Below, one piece after another: positions 17,267 to 27,656 of a DNA stretch of 64,000 nucleotides (position 1 is its first letter; every line of letters starts with the position of its first letter). Origin of the DNA: Opacimonas sp002292215 (GTDB lineage: Bacteria > Pseudomonadota > Gammaproteobacteria > Enterobacterales > Alteromonadaceae); NCBI GenBank assembly GCA_943846745.1, contig OX044360.1, positions 2,666,001 to 2,730,000 on the forward strand. The letters are read 5' to 3'. Under the pieces are notes generated by a model. It did not search any database, was not told where the DNA came from, and was given only the letters and a program-made list of their open reading frames with translations. Made by a program: the position numbers and the translations under genes.

Positions 17267-18572
17267 TATAACGTGCTAATTCATCATAACAGTCCATGAT
17301 TTCTTTGCTCGCAGGCTCCATGTAACTCATCCCGTGTAAATTATTAACTTTGACGGTTAACCCTGTTGTCCAAGGACGTTGTTGTTGTAATTCCCGCTCT
17401 TTAATACATAGCGACATTATTTCGGTTGCGCGAATACAGTTTCGATGTTCCAAAACATATTGTCTAGGATGATAATCGCCGGGATTATCAAGCATCGCTA
17501 TGAGAGTAGGGTACAGTGTGGTTTCATTAGCAAAATGACCTGTTTGTGAATTAATAAAATCATATTGTTCACCATAGTTATGCCCCTCTCGTAAAATAAC
17601 GGGGGTATTACAAAACATGCCTTCAATGATGGCTCGATTATTCCCTTCAAATTTAGACCATAGTAAATTCACTTTTGCGCGTTGTTGCAATGCCGACACT
17701 GCTTCGGGCGTAATCCATTCATAAATGGTAACTTGATCTCTTAGGTTCGCCTCATGAGCAAACCCCATAATATCATCTTTAGTTAAATCGCCAGGATAGC
17801 CGACACAAACGATATTCAATTTTCTAAGGGGAGTTGTGGCATTCTGTTTGCTGAGGGCTTGAAAAAAAGCTTCATGGCGTTTGTATTTTGCCCATGCGGC
17901 AACAATAATGATATCAATGTCGCGGACTGCATTTGGCGCATTAGTGATAAAGCGGGTGTGATCAATAAACCAGCTCGGGCCGACATTCATGGGTGTTAAA
18001 TTTGATTGCAGTTGGTCAATGAAGGTTTTATCTCTAACTTCATAGACCTGTATGTAAATTGGAAAATCATATTGTGTATATATAAGGATGTTTTCTTCAC
18101 AAAATCCGGCCCAGCTAGGCTCTAAAATAATATTGTACCGTTCAGCGACCGCTTCTACGTCAAAGTACTTTATAAACAAGGGAAAGTAATAACTGTATTT
18201 AATTAACAGTGCACCTTTTTCTCCTGTAATGGGGGCTTTAAGTACGGTAATGATCCCATCGAGCATTTCAGCGGGATCAGTAAAAAACTTCTCCGTATGT
18301 GGGAGTGGTGCCTGCTCATTGATAAATTTCTGAGCTATCGTTTGTCCTATTTCAGGTCGCATTATAAAGTAGTCTTTTGCGATAGCTAATCCGACTGACT
18401 CGCTGCCTGCCCAACCCGTTCTAAACAAGATGCTAGTAATGCGAAACGCTTTGTTGTGACAACCTAAGATAGCTAACACTTTGATCATGAGTTGAATCAA
18501 AAGCACTAAACCATATTTTTTGTCATTATGGTCATATTTCATAAATTCAACAGACTTATCCAGAATGTTCAT
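17256..18572 (-). CDS. Glycosyltransferase (GT4-like)
   Basis: A 438-residue protein. The N-terminal half is diverged, but the C-terminal half has the Rossmann-type strand NIVCVGYPGDLTKDD, a TIYEWITPEAVSALQQRA stretch and the acidic motif WSKFEGNNRAIIEGMFC, followed by TPVIL, as in group 1 glycosyltransferases. It is predicted to be a cytoplasmic enzyme of EPS repeat assembly. It is the last gene of the long minus-strand operon and overlaps the convergent flippase gene end. A 69-base spacer separates it from the upstream GT2 gene. Donor and acceptor are unknown. Confidence 0.78.
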   Translation of the reverse strand: MNILDKSVEFMKYDHNDKKYGLVLLIQLMIKVLAILGCHNKAFRITSILFRTGWAGSESVGLAIAKDYFIMRPEIGQTIAQKFINEQAPLPHTEKFFTDPAEMLDGIITVLKAPITGEKGALLIKYSYYFPLFIKYFDVEAVAERYNIILEPSWAGFCEENILIYTQYDFPIYIQVYEVRDKTFIDQLQSNLTPMNVGPSWFIDHTRFITNAPNAVRDIDIIIVAAWAKYKRHEAFFQALSKQNATTPLRKLNIVCVGYPGDLTKDDIMGFAHEANLRDQVTIYEWITPEAVSALQQRAKVNLLWSKFEGNNRAIIEGMFCNTPVILREGHNYGEQYDFINSQTGHFANETTLYPTLIAMLDNPGDYHPRQYVLEHRNCIRATEIMSLCIKERELQQQRPWTTGLTVKVNNLHGMSYMEPASKEIMDCYDELARYIKS

Positions 18573-18641
18573 ATATTTCCTTGTTGATTAACGCTGCCAT
18601 TTATTTTGCTACTAACGCTTTTAACTTAGGCTTGCCTGCCA

Positions 18642-19538
18642 TTAAACCCTGCCGTTTGACAGGACCAATAATGAGGTTCGAATAAGCCTTTTTAATAGTT
18701 TAACTTTCAGTGGCTGGACTTTATATGCCTTAGCGCTGCACACTAGCGCATAGAAATAATCATGTGAATCTTCTGCAATATAACTGCATATTGAATAGGA
18801 TTTAGTCAGTGCTTCTTGATATGTAGCACTCGCTACTGAGGCATGATGTTTATTAATGATAGCTTCATGCAGTGGTAACATGTCGCGCGCTTTGCGGCTA
18901 GTTGAACCAGGGTAAACTAAATAATCGAGTAAGGGCTCGGCGATATAGGCAATGGGGTGTTGTGCGGCTATACACAGCCATAGATCCCAATCTTCTAACG
19001 CGGCCAGTTGCTCATCAAACCCGCCTTGTGCTGTTAATAGCTCTTTTTTGATGAGTATGCTCGAAGTGGTCAAAAAATTCTCTTGCAATAACTCATTATA
19101 AATAAAGCCATCGAGTAATGTTGATTGTGCCGAACGTGTTATGGGCGTGGGAAATGCAGCGCCAACATAAAATGAATCCGTATAACTCCAATTATGGTCT
19201 TTAGTTAACGCCAACTGTTTCGTTAATTTGTCTGGATACCAGATATCATCAGCATCGCAAAAAGCAATCCAAGAATAGCGTGCTTGTTTAATCCCTAAAT
19301 TTCGTGCATGAGAGACCCCATTATTTGGACCAGAGATCGCAGTAATTTGTTGGGGAAATTGAGCGTGTAGATCGTCGATAATCGTCTGAGTGTTATCCGA
19401 ACTTCCATCATTAATGATAATGAGTTCAATATTTTCGGTAGTTTGCTTGATGACAGATAAGGCCGATTGCAATAATGTTTGTTCAGCATTGTATGCGGGC
19501 ATGATTACCGTTATTGATTGATTAGCATTCATAGGCAA
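18642..19538 (-). CDS. Glycosyltransferase family 2 protein
   Basis: A 298-residue GT-A enzyme. The N-terminal ITVIMPAYNAEQTL, ELIIINDGSSDNT and FCDADDIWYPDKL blocks (the last being the DxD-type metal/nucleotide site) and the EDWDLWL motif are diagnostic. It transfers a sugar from a nucleotide donor, in the cytoplasm. The start overlaps the stop of the upstream GT4 gene by 10 bases, so the two are translationally coupled. Start MPMNANQSITV; the second Met is a possible alternative. Confidence 0.92.
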   Translation of the reverse strand: MPMNANQSITVIMPAYNAEQTLLQSALSVIKQTTENIELIIINDGSSDNTQTIIDDLHAQFPQQITAISGPNNGVSHARNLGIKQARYSWIAFCDADDIWYPDKLTKQLALTKDHNWSYTDSFYVGAAFPTPITRSAQSTLLDGFIYNELLQENFLTTSSILIKKELLTAQGGFDEQLAALEDWDLWLCIAAQHPIAYIAEPLLDYLVYPGSTSRKARDMLPLHEAIINKHHASVASATYQEALTKSYSICSYIAEDSHDYFYALVCSAKAYKVQPLKVKLLKRLIRTSLLVLSNGRV

Positions 19539-20641
19539 CTCTTGTAGATTTGATTAAACGATTGATTCATGACATCGACATGAAAATATTGCATAAAATC
19601 TGCTCGGGCATTGTCTGCAAACATGCGCTGTTGTTGTGCTGAATGGTAAATACTTAATACCGCAGAAGTGCAAGCTTCAACATCATCTGAAGGTATCACC
19701 AATCCGCTGCGTTGATCTTGAATGACTTCAGGATTCCCACCTACATTGGATACGATACTCGGTATTCCTAAAGACATGGCTTCGAGTAATGTCATTGAGG
19801 TGCCTTCACTAAATGACGTTAATAAAAATATATCGAACAACCCAAAAAAGCATTTTGGCTCTGATTTGTAACCCGTGAGGATCACTTTCGAGCAGACAGC
19901 TTCTTCTTGAATAGTGTGTTCTATTTTAGTCCGCTGCTCACCATCACCGACAATCACCAAGCGGCAATCAATACCCGAACGATTTATCGCAGCACAAACT
20001 TTAATCATGAGTTCATGATTTTTAATTGGGTCCATTCGTGCGATTGTGCCTAATACTAGGCAATCGTCTGGCAGTTGATAGCATTGTTTATAAGTTGCTA
20101 TTTGCAACTCATCATCGGCTGAAAACGTTAATGGTGCAATACCGTTGTAAACCAGCTCGATCTGGTCTGCGCGGATGAATTCATATTTCGTTAATGCGCT
20201 GCGAGTTGCGTTTGAAATAGCGGTAATATGGTCGGTAAAAAACGCCAAAACAGGATTAATGATTTTACGTTTCCAACTACTGCTATCCGGATAAAAACGA
20301 CCATGTTCGGTAAAAATCACCTTGGTCTTTAAGCCGATAGCAGCTAACGCACCATAACTCCATGGGGTATATTGATGACAATGAATGATATCGATATGGT
20401 GTGTTTGTAGATAAGCTCGAATGTGTTTAATTAACTGTCGGTCGAAGCCGCTCTTGCGATTCCACGAATCAATGGTAATGCCTTGTTTGACTAACCGTTG
20501 TCCAAAAGGCCCTAGCGGGGTCTCAATACATAAAATCCGATGTCTGATATCATTACTTCGCTCACCATTTACAATATTCATGATCACTTGCTCGGTCCCG
20601 CCAATGCGCATATCAAACGTTAAATGAGCAATATTAATCAT
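19529..20641 (-). CDS. Glycosyltransferase family 4 protein
   Basis: A 370-residue GT-B protein. Start MINIAHLTFDMRIGGTEQVI, with the GGTE loop, DIIHCHQY and FTEHG motifs in the N-terminal domain and TSFSEGTSMTLLEAMSLGIP (E-x7-E) in the C-terminal domain. The ATG at 20639-20641 is chosen because a GGGGG stretch gives an RBS and the N-terminus matches the family; frames upstream would enter the acyltransferase gene. It overlaps that gene's stop by a few bases. It resembles the PEP-CTERM-associated sugar transferases of the TIGR03088 kind, but I cannot confirm that. Confidence 0.9.
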   Translation of the reverse strand: MINIAHLTFDMRIGGTEQVIMNIVNGERSNDIRHRILCIETPLGPFGQRLVKQGITIDSWNRKSGFDRQLIKHIRAYLQTHHIDIIHCHQYTPWSYGALAAIGLKTKVIFTEHGRFYPDSSSWKRKIINPVLAFFTDHITAISNATRSALTKYEFIRADQIELVYNGIAPLTFSADDELQIATYKQCYQLPDDCLVLGTIARMDPIKNHELMIKVCAAINRSGIDCRLVIVGDGEQRTKIEHTIQEEAVCSKVILTGYKSEPKCFFGLFDIFLLTSFSEGTSMTLLEAMSLGIPSIVSNVGGNPEVIQDQRSGLVIPSDDVEACTSAVLSIYHSAQQQRMFADNARADFMQYFHVDVMNQSFNQIYKSCL

Positions 20642-22544
20642 AACTACGCCCCCTTTGAATTTGTTGGTAGATAGCAGTTTCAATATAAGTAGCTAAATAC
20701 TCACCAAACGGATTACTGATATGATGTCCATCGCGAAAAAATAACATATCTTGATTGCCGGCATAGCAATATGTTGTGTCACACATCAAATCACTGAAAT
20801 CAAACATCGGGATATCCGCTGCTATATTCATAAACGTATCTGATCTTTGCTTAAAAATAGAGAGGGGTAAAGTGGGGATCACTTGATGATGCTGAAAATA
20901 AAATAACGGGATATCGACATCAAACTTAGGTAATTGATTGATGAAAACATAATTAATACCATGTTGTTTGTAAAAAGCAGTCGTCGCAGCAATTCCTGCT
21001 TGCAGGCTTGTGAGCGTGTCAACGGCATTAGGATGAGAGAGTAAATTTAATTCAATATAATTGTGCCAAGCACTGGCATTAATGACTAAGTCATAGTCAT
21101 GCGCATGAGTGGATAAATACTCCATCATAAAAGTATTATGGGCTTTACAATCAGTCGCATTGGTTCGTTCAATTTCTAATAACGATGGGCACCCCGAGGT
21201 ATTAAATGCACTGACGTTATAGTTATCAGATAAATGACTTACTGCAGATAATAACGATGAACCATGAGAATCACCCCACACTAAGATAGAATAATCGGCA
21301 TTAGGAGATGATGCTACCGTGCATATTTTATATTGTCCATGTAGTCTTTTATAGTCAGTGCATGTTTGGCGAAAGGGTTCTTCAGGTAGGGAGTGTTGAT
21401 ATTTCGTTAGCACCAAATTAGGCATGCTTAATAGTGAAGTATTGCCGTTTAACGTCAATATCACCAAGCAGGTGCATGTGACGAATACACTGGAAACCAT
21501 TGCTATTTGGCCACGAAGTGTGCGGTAAAAATCAGGTTTGCGTAGTGGATTTTCGATATAGGTATAGCTCAAATACCCGATTATCAGGGTAACGGTAAGA
21601 TAAATGGCGTTAAAATATAGGCTTGATAACTCAGATAAATACCATAACATCAAGACATGAATCGGCCAGTGCCAGAGATACAATGAATATGAGTAAAGGC
21701 CAATTGTGACCAGTGGTTTGGCAGCTAAAATACGATGAATCAATCCTTCTTTACTTGAATCCGCAAGAATGAGTAATGTACCTATTATTGGCAGTAAGGG
21801 GTAAAAACTAGGGAAACTTAATCCTTTGTGATAAATAAACAAAGGGAGTAAAACACATACGATGCCAATCTTTCGGAAATATTTTTGTTCATTAAAGCAT
21901 TGCGGGTGGCGCACTAAGTAAATCGCTAATAGCGCACCTAACCCCATTTCATAAAATCGTGTAGGCAATAAATAAAAGCTGAAGAAACTCAACATATCTG
22001 GCGCGAAGTACACTGCCAATACGAGTGATAGTGCACAACCGAGTGCTAAAGCCGGAAAGATAAACGGTTTGCAATATTTCAATCCTAGTATCAATGCGAT
22101 GGGCATAAAGAAATAAAATTGCTCTTCTACGCTTAATGACCACATGTGCAAGAGGGGTTGTAATTCCATACTTGAACTAAAATAACCGGAAGATTGCCAA
22201 AAAAAGATATTGGCAACGAATACCAGCGCAGCTATTGCCGAATGAATCACTTGTTGAAATAATTCAGGCGGGTAAAAAAGGGCAAAAATAAATACAGTGA
22301 CGATTATCATGAAGATACTTGCTGGTAATAATCTGCGAGCACGACGGAGATAAAAATCACCAAATGAAAAGGTGTTAGCCTGCATTTTAGGATAAATAAT
22401 ACTCGTAATTAAATACCCACTAATCGCAAAAAATATGTCGACGCCGATAAATCCACCTGGCACAACATTAAATCCACCATGAAATAAAATAACAGCAATA
22501 ATCGCTATCGCTCTCAGACCATCAATATCTTTACGGTATTCCAT
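20634..22544 (-). CDS. Acyltransferase 3 with C-terminal SGNH domain (OafA/YrhL type)
   Basis: A 636-residue protein. Start MEYRKDIDGLRAIAIIAVILFH gives the acyltransferase 3 signature with its catalytic His; about ten membrane helices follow up to residue 370. A periplasmic SGNH hydrolase-like domain comes next, with GDSH at about 424-427 and a late RDGHHIS (Asp-x-x-His) motif near the C-terminus. Such fusions O-acetylate surface polysaccharides from the periplasmic side. ATG 22544 is preferred because AGGA lies six bases upstream; the in-frame TTG at 22550 would overlap the asparagine-synthase stop. Confidence 0.92.
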   Translation of the reverse strand: MEYRKDIDGLRAIAIIAVILFHGGFNVVPGGFIGVDIFFAISGYLITSIIYPKMQANTFSFGDFYLRRARRLLPASIFMIIVTVFIFALFYPPELFQQVIHSAIAALVFVANIFFWQSSGYFSSSMELQPLLHMWSLSVEEQFYFFMPIALILGLKYCKPFIFPALALGCALSLVLAVYFAPDMLSFFSFYLLPTRFYEMGLGALLAIYLVRHPQCFNEQKYFRKIGIVCVLLPLFIYHKGLSFPSFYPLLPIIGTLLILADSSKEGLIHRILAAKPLVTIGLYSYSLYLWHWPIHVLMLWYLSELSSLYFNAIYLTVTLIIGYLSYTYIENPLRKPDFYRTLRGQIAMVSSVFVTCTCLVILTLNGNTSLLSMPNLVLTKYQHSLPEEPFRQTCTDYKRLHGQYKICTVASSPNADYSILVWGDSHGSSLLSAVSHLSDNYNVSAFNTSGCPSLLEIERTNATDCKAHNTFMMEYLSTHAHDYDLVINASAWHNYIELNLLSHPNAVDTLTSLQAGIAATTAFYKQHGINYVFINQLPKFDVDIPLFYFQHHQVIPTLPLSIFKQRSDTFMNIAADIPMFDFSDLMCDTTYCYAGNQDMLFFRDGHHISNPFGEYLATYIETAIYQQIQRGRSYD

Positions 22545-22546
22545 GA

Positions 22547-24430
22547 TCAATCCTGCATATACTTAACGTACCACATTTGAAACATCAATAAACTCCATAG
22601 CAAGTGGCTATGATCATGAGTGTTAGCTTGATGTTCATCCCACCATTGTTGAATGGTAGAGGCATTAAAATAAGTATAAATGCCGGTGGTGTGGGCAAAA
22701 AAGTAATGCGCTGCGATCTGTTTTATATGCTCTCTAAACCAAGTCGCGAGGGGAACGGAAAAGCCCATTTTTTTGCGATATAAGACATCATCCGGTAATA
22801 GTGGTTTGAATGCCTCTTTTAGAATATATTTTTTCTCGCCATTGTTATATTTCATCTTAGAAGGCAGAGTCGCTGCAAACTCAATAACGGTTTTATCGAG
22901 TATTGGCGCACGGACTTCTAACGAGTTAGCCATTGACATACGGTCGACTTTTACCAAAATACCGCCAGGCAAATACGTTTTTAAATCGGTATACAAGATT
23001 TTTGCTAAATGATCGGGTCCATCGGCTTTGTCATAGGCATCTAAGGTGATTTTAGCTGGATGATAATCGCCTAAGCGTGCAGCAAATTCTGGCTTCACCA
23101 ATTCTTGCCACTGGGAATCCGTAATTTGTGAATTCGTGAGATAAAAGCCCATCGCGGGATCTAACGCTAAGCTATTTAATAGGGTGGTACCTTTGCGGAA
23201 AAAGGTATGTTGACCTTTAGCGCAAATTTTAGCTAATGCAGGGAATAAATTCTGCCGTAATCCTTTAGGAAATTTTTCCCGTAATGAGTTTTCGATCGCA
23301 TCAATTGAATATTTTTCATAGCCAGCAAAGACTTCGTCACCGCCGTCACCAGCGATAGCCACTTTGACGACTTGTCGTGCCAACTGACTAACAAAAAAGG
23401 TGGGGACTAACGAAGGATCACCAAAAGGCTCATCAAAATAACTGACAATATGCTCTAGGTGTTTCGCTACGTCTTGATGGACTGAAAATTCATGATGTTC
23501 AGTGTGGTATTGACGAGCAACAATTTTGGCAAATTCAGTTTCGTTAAAACGTTCATCATCAAAGCCAATGGTACAGGTTTTGACAGGGGTTTCTGAGGCT
23601 TGCGCCATCATAGCAACCACACCACCAGAATCAACACCACCACTTAAAAATGCACCCAGATCGACATCTGCTAACATTCTAGAGTGAGTGCATTGTGCCA
23701 GTAGTTCTCGTAGATATACGGTCGCTTGTGCTTCATCCAAATCACTTTGTTGCGCGAAGCTAACATCCCAATATTGTTGGATATCGCAGTGTTGGTCTTT
23801 GATTATCATATAATGCCCTGGCGGCAGTTTATGCATGTCAGTAAAAATGGTTTTTGGATCGGGAATATATTGATAGGCGAAAAAATCATAGACCGCATCT
23901 TCACGTATAACTCGAGGTATTTGCGCTAAGGTTAAGAGCGCTTTGAGTTCGGAGCCAAATGCAAATAAACCATTAGCATGATAATAGTAAAGGGGTTTTT
24001 TGCCGATGCGGTCGCGTGCGATAAATAAACTTTGTTCAGTTTTGTCCCAAATTGCAAATGCAAACATGCCGTTTAGGTGCGCAAGGCAATCTGTACCATA
24101 TTCTTTATATAGCGCTAAAATGACTTCCGTATCGGTATGTGAACGAAAGGGATAGCCTTTGTCTTGTAAGGTTTGGCGTAATGGCAAATAATTATAAATT
24201 TCGCCATTAAAGACAATGACCAAATTGTTATCATCACTGTACATGGGCTGAGTACCCGCATCGGATAAATCAATAATACTTAAGCGTCGGTGCACTAACC
24301 CAACTTGTTCACTCATATAAGTCGCGCTGGCATCCGGGCCGCGATGTAAAATCGCATCACCCATGTTAACTAAATCAGTTTGGCTCAATCCGATTGATGG
24401 CGTTTGAATAAATCCTGCTATTCCGCACAT
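22547..24430 (-). CDS. XrtA-system amidotransferase (asparagine synthase-like, TIGR03108-type)
   Basis: A 627-residue protein. The mature N-terminal nucleophile is Cys2 (MCGIAGF), which fixes the start at 24430, with AGGAAAT as RBS. The glutaminase class II domain (about 1-200, HRRLSIIDLS, NGEIYNY, SHTDTE) is followed by the ATP-pyrophosphatase synthetase domain (LSGGVDSGGV and AGDGGDEVFAGY). AsnB-like enzymes in XrtA loci are classed as exosortase A-associated amidotransferases and are thought to amidate a sugar acid or precursor of the EPS rather than supply asparagine; that role is inference from context. It lies in the middle of the minus-strand operon. Confidence 0.93.
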   Translation of the reverse strand: MCGIAGFIQTPSIGLSQTDLVNMGDAILHRGPDASATYMSEQVGLVHRRLSIIDLSDAGTQPMYSDDNNLVIVFNGEIYNYLPLRQTLQDKGYPFRSHTDTEVILALYKEYGTDCLAHLNGMFAFAIWDKTEQSLFIARDRIGKKPLYYYHANGLFAFGSELKALLTLAQIPRVIREDAVYDFFAYQYIPDPKTIFTDMHKLPPGHYMIIKDQHCDIQQYWDVSFAQQSDLDEAQATVYLRELLAQCTHSRMLADVDLGAFLSGGVDSGGVVAMMAQASETPVKTCTIGFDDERFNETEFAKIVARQYHTEHHEFSVHQDVAKHLEHIVSYFDEPFGDPSLVPTFFVSQLARQVVKVAIAGDGGDEVFAGYEKYSIDAIENSLREKFPKGLRQNLFPALAKICAKGQHTFFRKGTTLLNSLALDPAMGFYLTNSQITDSQWQELVKPEFAARLGDYHPAKITLDAYDKADGPDHLAKILYTDLKTYLPGGILVKVDRMSMANSLEVRAPILDKTVIEFAATLPSKMKYNNGEKKYILKEAFKPLLPDDVLYRKKMGFSVPLATWFREHIKQIAAHYFFAHTTGIYTYFNASTIQQWWDEHQANTHDHSHLLWSLLMFQMWYVKYMQD

Positions 24431-24440
24431 GAATAATTTC

Positions 24441-25499
24441 CTATAAGCTGATGTAACCGCGCACGCGACTACCAACGGTAGTGGTGACCGATAGCGGTAA
24501 GTTCCGCCATATTTGAATTAAGGTTGCTTTAATTGCTGAATCGCCTGTTCCTTGGGGACTGCTTGAAACAGGGTTACATAAATCAACCCATAGTAATGGA
24601 TATGGGACTGCTCCCCATTGTTTTTTAAATTTATACGTCCCTTCATTTAAAGTCGACCGTCCAAAATCAAAATATTGCATGCCATGATCTGCTGCAACAC
24701 CAATCAAGTGAGAGTAGAGCAACATATTGGGCGCAAGACGATTATATTGAGCGAGGGTTGATGCCCAAGGGATACTACACAAAGTGCCATGCATTAAAAT
24801 AATACCGGCACCAATCGGAATGTCACCGTGGTAAACCACAGCCATGCTCGCTTTGTCTTGATAAAAGGTCATGATATTGGCAAACCAACATTTACTGTGA
24901 GTGGGTGATCCTAGATCGCGCATATTATGTGAAAACACGCGATAAAAATCATATAGCAAATCGGTTTTATGACTGAGCTTTATCGTTAGTCCGTTTTTTT
25001 CGGCTTTGCGTATTTGGCTGCGTAATTTAGATTTATAGCTCGCCATTTGTGCGTCACTGGATGTCGCTAATGGCATCTTCATTGTGATTTTTTGCCCGTT
25101 GTACTTGGCCATTGCCTCAGCAGGGATCGGCTCCATACTGCTGCCGTTTCGATAATCTAATTGGGTAAACCCTTTTTTGCTCGCATACTCGCCGGCAAAT
25201 CTTTCTAACCCTTGAGTGATCGTGAGATCTTTACCCAGCGCATGTCCCATATCGCAATAGGGTAATGCACATATAGCGTTATGCATCAATGGGCGCCTCA
25301 TGATCACTAGCGGTAGGACTCCGACAACGCGACCGTCTTCATATGCCATTAGTAATACAGGCTGTTGCTGATAAGTCGTTTCCACTGCTTGCAGCCATGC
25401 AATATTATGATAAGCCGTTGCTTGAGGGTGATCACTAATATAGCTGTGCCACTGCTTGATCGCGGTGCGGTCGTTTAAATAAGAAATACTCATATTCAT
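24441..25499 (-). CDS. FemAB-like GNAT protein, XrtA-associated (TIGR03019-like)
   Basis: A 352-residue protein of the FemAB/CelD-type double-GNAT fold. It shows LRSQIRKAEKNGLTIKLSH in the middle, then GAGIILMHGTLCSIPWAS and YFDFGRSTLNEGTYKFKKQWG near the end, the segments conserved in the PEP-CTERM FemAB family. It is predicted to transfer an aminoacyl or acyl group to an EPS precursor. ATG at 25499 overlaps the upstream deacetylase stop (ATGA). It is followed after ten bases by the amidotransferase gene. A second FemAB/GNAT-like gene is at 31267-32364. Confidence 0.88.
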   Translation of the reverse strand: MNMSISYLNDRTAIKQWHSYISDHPQATAYHNIAWLQAVETTYQQQPVLLMAYEDGRVVGVLPLVIMRRPLMHNAICALPYCDMGHALGKDLTITQGLERFAGEYASKKGFTQLDYRNGSSMEPIPAEAMAKYNGQKITMKMPLATSSDAQMASYKSKLRSQIRKAEKNGLTIKLSHKTDLLYDFYRVFSHNMRDLGSPTHSKCWFANIMTFYQDKASMAVVYHGDIPIGAGIILMHGTLCSIPWASTLAQYNRLAPNMLLYSHLIGVAADHGMQYFDFGRSTLNEGTYKFKKQWGAVPYPLLWVDLCNPVSSSPQGTGDSAIKATLIQIWRNLPLSVTTTVGSRVRGYISL

Positions 25500-26530
25500 G
25501 CTATTTTCTGATCTCCAAGCGCGATCGGCTTCGCGGTCTTAACTAAATGATCGCGCTGCGTTAAAATGGCTGCACATTCAGAAATAGTGGCGAATGTCAC
25601 ATCCACCTTGACTTGCATGTGTTGTACGACGGCTTGTATGGCATCACACATCTCCTTAAAGGCTTGTTCTTGAGCATAGAAACCGGTCACGCCATCAAGC
25701 AAACTTGAACTGTGTAAGTACATATGAATGACGGGATCACCGCGATCGATACATTTATCTACCAATGACTGCATATCACTAACGTTTGATAGTTCTGGGC
25801 TTAAATAAATTTTACGCATGATATTCGTTTGCCATAGCAAGCCTGTTGCTCGTAAATAGGTGAATGGAGCTTGCTCGAACTGACGAGAAATATAGCGCCA
25901 AAAATCAAAATTTTCACGATTGAATCCAACTGTTACCGGCAACTCCATGATGTCACGTTGGATCCCTAAGGTATTAGGAGCATTAATATCCGGCCAATAG
26001 GGTGTAAGCGGGGCATCCATACACGAAAAATGCTTGTTGTGATACAGAGGATAAACACTTGAATCCACTTTAAATCCTCGGGATTTCAATAACTGCATAA
26101 TGTCACTATTGATGCCCCAGCGTCCGGTCCTAAACGATCGAGTAGTGACTCCTAGCGTACGCTGAATTTTATTCGTTAGGCGGTCAAGTTTCGCTTCCAC
26201 TTGTGCCACGGGTAAATTGACAACATGGGATTCAAATTCCGTTGTTTTACCAAAGTAGGGAGGGTTACACCAAGGATGTAGATGTCCCCCTACCTCACAT
26301 TTACCGGATTTGATGGTGGCTTTAACCTGATTTAATGCTTGAGCGTCATCAACGACGGGATAATCAATAAAGTACGTGGGACGAATCGCAAGGGATTCAC
26401 AGAACGATTGAAATGCAGGCAAAAACTGCACGTTATTCACCGAAAAGTTATGTTCAGGAAATTCAGCTTCCCAATTCCATTCTTCTTCAGTATCGATACT
26501 TAGGACAAACATGACCTCACGCTTGAACAT
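25496..26530 (-). CDS. Polysaccharide deacetylase family protein, second copy
   Basis: A 344-residue NodB-like protein. Motif 1 is LSIDTEEEWNW, a H-x-H pair appears in VGGHLHPWCNPP, and FRTGRWGIN gives the motif 3 Arg; a late VIHMYLHSSSLLDG could supply the general acid. It is diverged from the XrtA deacetylase at 6643 and longer. ATG 26530 is used because AAGGGG lies about six bases upstream; a GTG two codons earlier is possible. It overlaps the preceding glycosyltransferase stop. Expected to remove N-acetyl groups from an EPS sugar or intermediate. Confidence 0.82.
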   Translation of the reverse strand: MFKREVMFVLSIDTEEEWNWEAEFPEHNFSVNNVQFLPAFQSFCESLAIRPTYFIDYPVVDDAQALNQVKATIKSGKCEVGGHLHPWCNPPYFGKTTEFESHVVNLPVAQVEAKLDRLTNKIQRTLGVTTRSFRTGRWGINSDIMQLLKSRGFKVDSSVYPLYHNKHFSCMDAPLTPYWPDINAPNTLGIQRDIMELPVTVGFNRENFDFWRYISRQFEQAPFTYLRATGLLWQTNIMRKIYLSPELSNVSDMQSLVDKCIDRGDPVIHMYLHSSSLLDGVTGFYAQEQAFKEMCDAIQAVVQHMQVKVDVTFATISECAAILTQRDHLVKTAKPIALGDQKIA

Positions 26531-27656
26531 AACCACCCCTTGGTTGATCGGTTAAGCGCGTAAACAATTCTGCATATTCACGCGCCATGCGTGCTGCAGA
26601 ATAATGTTCATTCACATATGCCACGCCGTTATCAGTGAGTTGTTGAGCATATTGGGTATTGGTTAATAAGCATTCCCAGTGACTTAATAATTGCGCTTCA
26701 TCGTGTAGCGGTGCGAGTAAGCCCGTTTGTTGATGTTTAATTAATTGATCAATACCTGGAATATCAAATGCGGCAACAGGAATACCCATTGCACAGGCTT
26801 CCATCAGACAGCGAGGGATCCCTTCTAAAGTCGATGTCATGACAAACAAATCAAAGGTTTTGAGTAATGCTAAACGATCATCTCGAAATCCTAAAAACGA
26901 AATCACAGCGGCGCAGTTTAAGGTATTCGCGAGCGCTTCGAGTGCCTCACGTGCATCACCATCACCTAAGAAGACGAGTTCGACGTTTGGATCTTGTTTG
27001 TAATATTGTTCAAACACGCGCAATAATGCAGGAATGTTTTTACGTGATATCATCTGGCCAACGAAACCGATACGTTTTTTCGGCGTCTTTGTACTGATCG
27101 TTGGATCATCGCGCACTGCTTCAACCTCGGACAAGTCTACCCCATTTTGAATATATTCTAATTGGGGCTCAATAATGCGGTAAGCGCGCACATCGGCACA
27201 AAGTTGGGGAGATAACGGCACCACTTTGGTCGCAAACTTCATTGCCTGACAACCTAACCAAATAAAAGTACGTAGCTTAATATCTGCCGCATTTTCAAAG
27301 CCATGTGGCGTGACAACGACAGGGATATTTGCTTTATGTGCGGCAATGACGCCCAAAATATCTGATTTGTATCCATGGGTATGAATGACGTCGATATTGC
27401 GTGTTTTGATCAGCTCGACAAGCTTATTGATGACCGATATATCGAATGGATGTCGCATAGGGATTTCATGTGCAAGGTGACCCTGTGCGGCAAACTCCTC
27501 GACTAATTTAAGATCATGAGAGCCTTTTTCTAATGTTACGGCTAGTTCACTGTTGTAAGATGAAGGTAAGTGCTTACTAAGAGCCAATATCCACCGTTCT
27601 GCGCCATAAAAACCAGTCGGACAGATAAATTGCAAGATATTTACTGTTGATTTCAT
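26517..27656 (-). CDS. Glycosyltransferase family 4 protein
   Basis: A 379-residue GT-B enzyme. Start MKSTVNILQFICPTGFYGAE with the nucleotide-sugar loop; VIHTHGYKSDI and VTPHGFEN in the N-terminal half; RIGFVGQMISRKNI and TSTLEGIPRCLMEACAMGIP (E-x7-E type) in the C-terminal half. The ATG at 27654-27656 overlaps the TGA of the GT2 gene (ATGA), which fixes the start; codons upstream would extend over that gene. It belongs to the EPS assembly operon. Confidence 0.92.
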   Translation of the reverse strand: MKSTVNILQFICPTGFYGAERWILALSKHLPSSYNSELAVTLEKGSHDLKLVEEFAAQGHLAHEIPMRHPFDISVINKLVELIKTRNIDVIHTHGYKSDILGVIAAHKANIPVVVTPHGFENAADIKLRTFIWLGCQAMKFATKVVPLSPQLCADVRAYRIIEPQLEYIQNGVDLSEVEAVRDDPTISTKTPKKRIGFVGQMISRKNIPALLRVFEQYYKQDPNVELVFLGDGDAREALEALANTLNCAAVISFLGFRDDRLALLKTFDLFVMTSTLEGIPRCLMEACAMGIPVAAFDIPGIDQLIKHQQTGLLAPLHDEAQLLSHWECLLTNTQYAQQLTDNGVAYVNEHYSAARMAREYAELFTRLTDQPRGGYVQA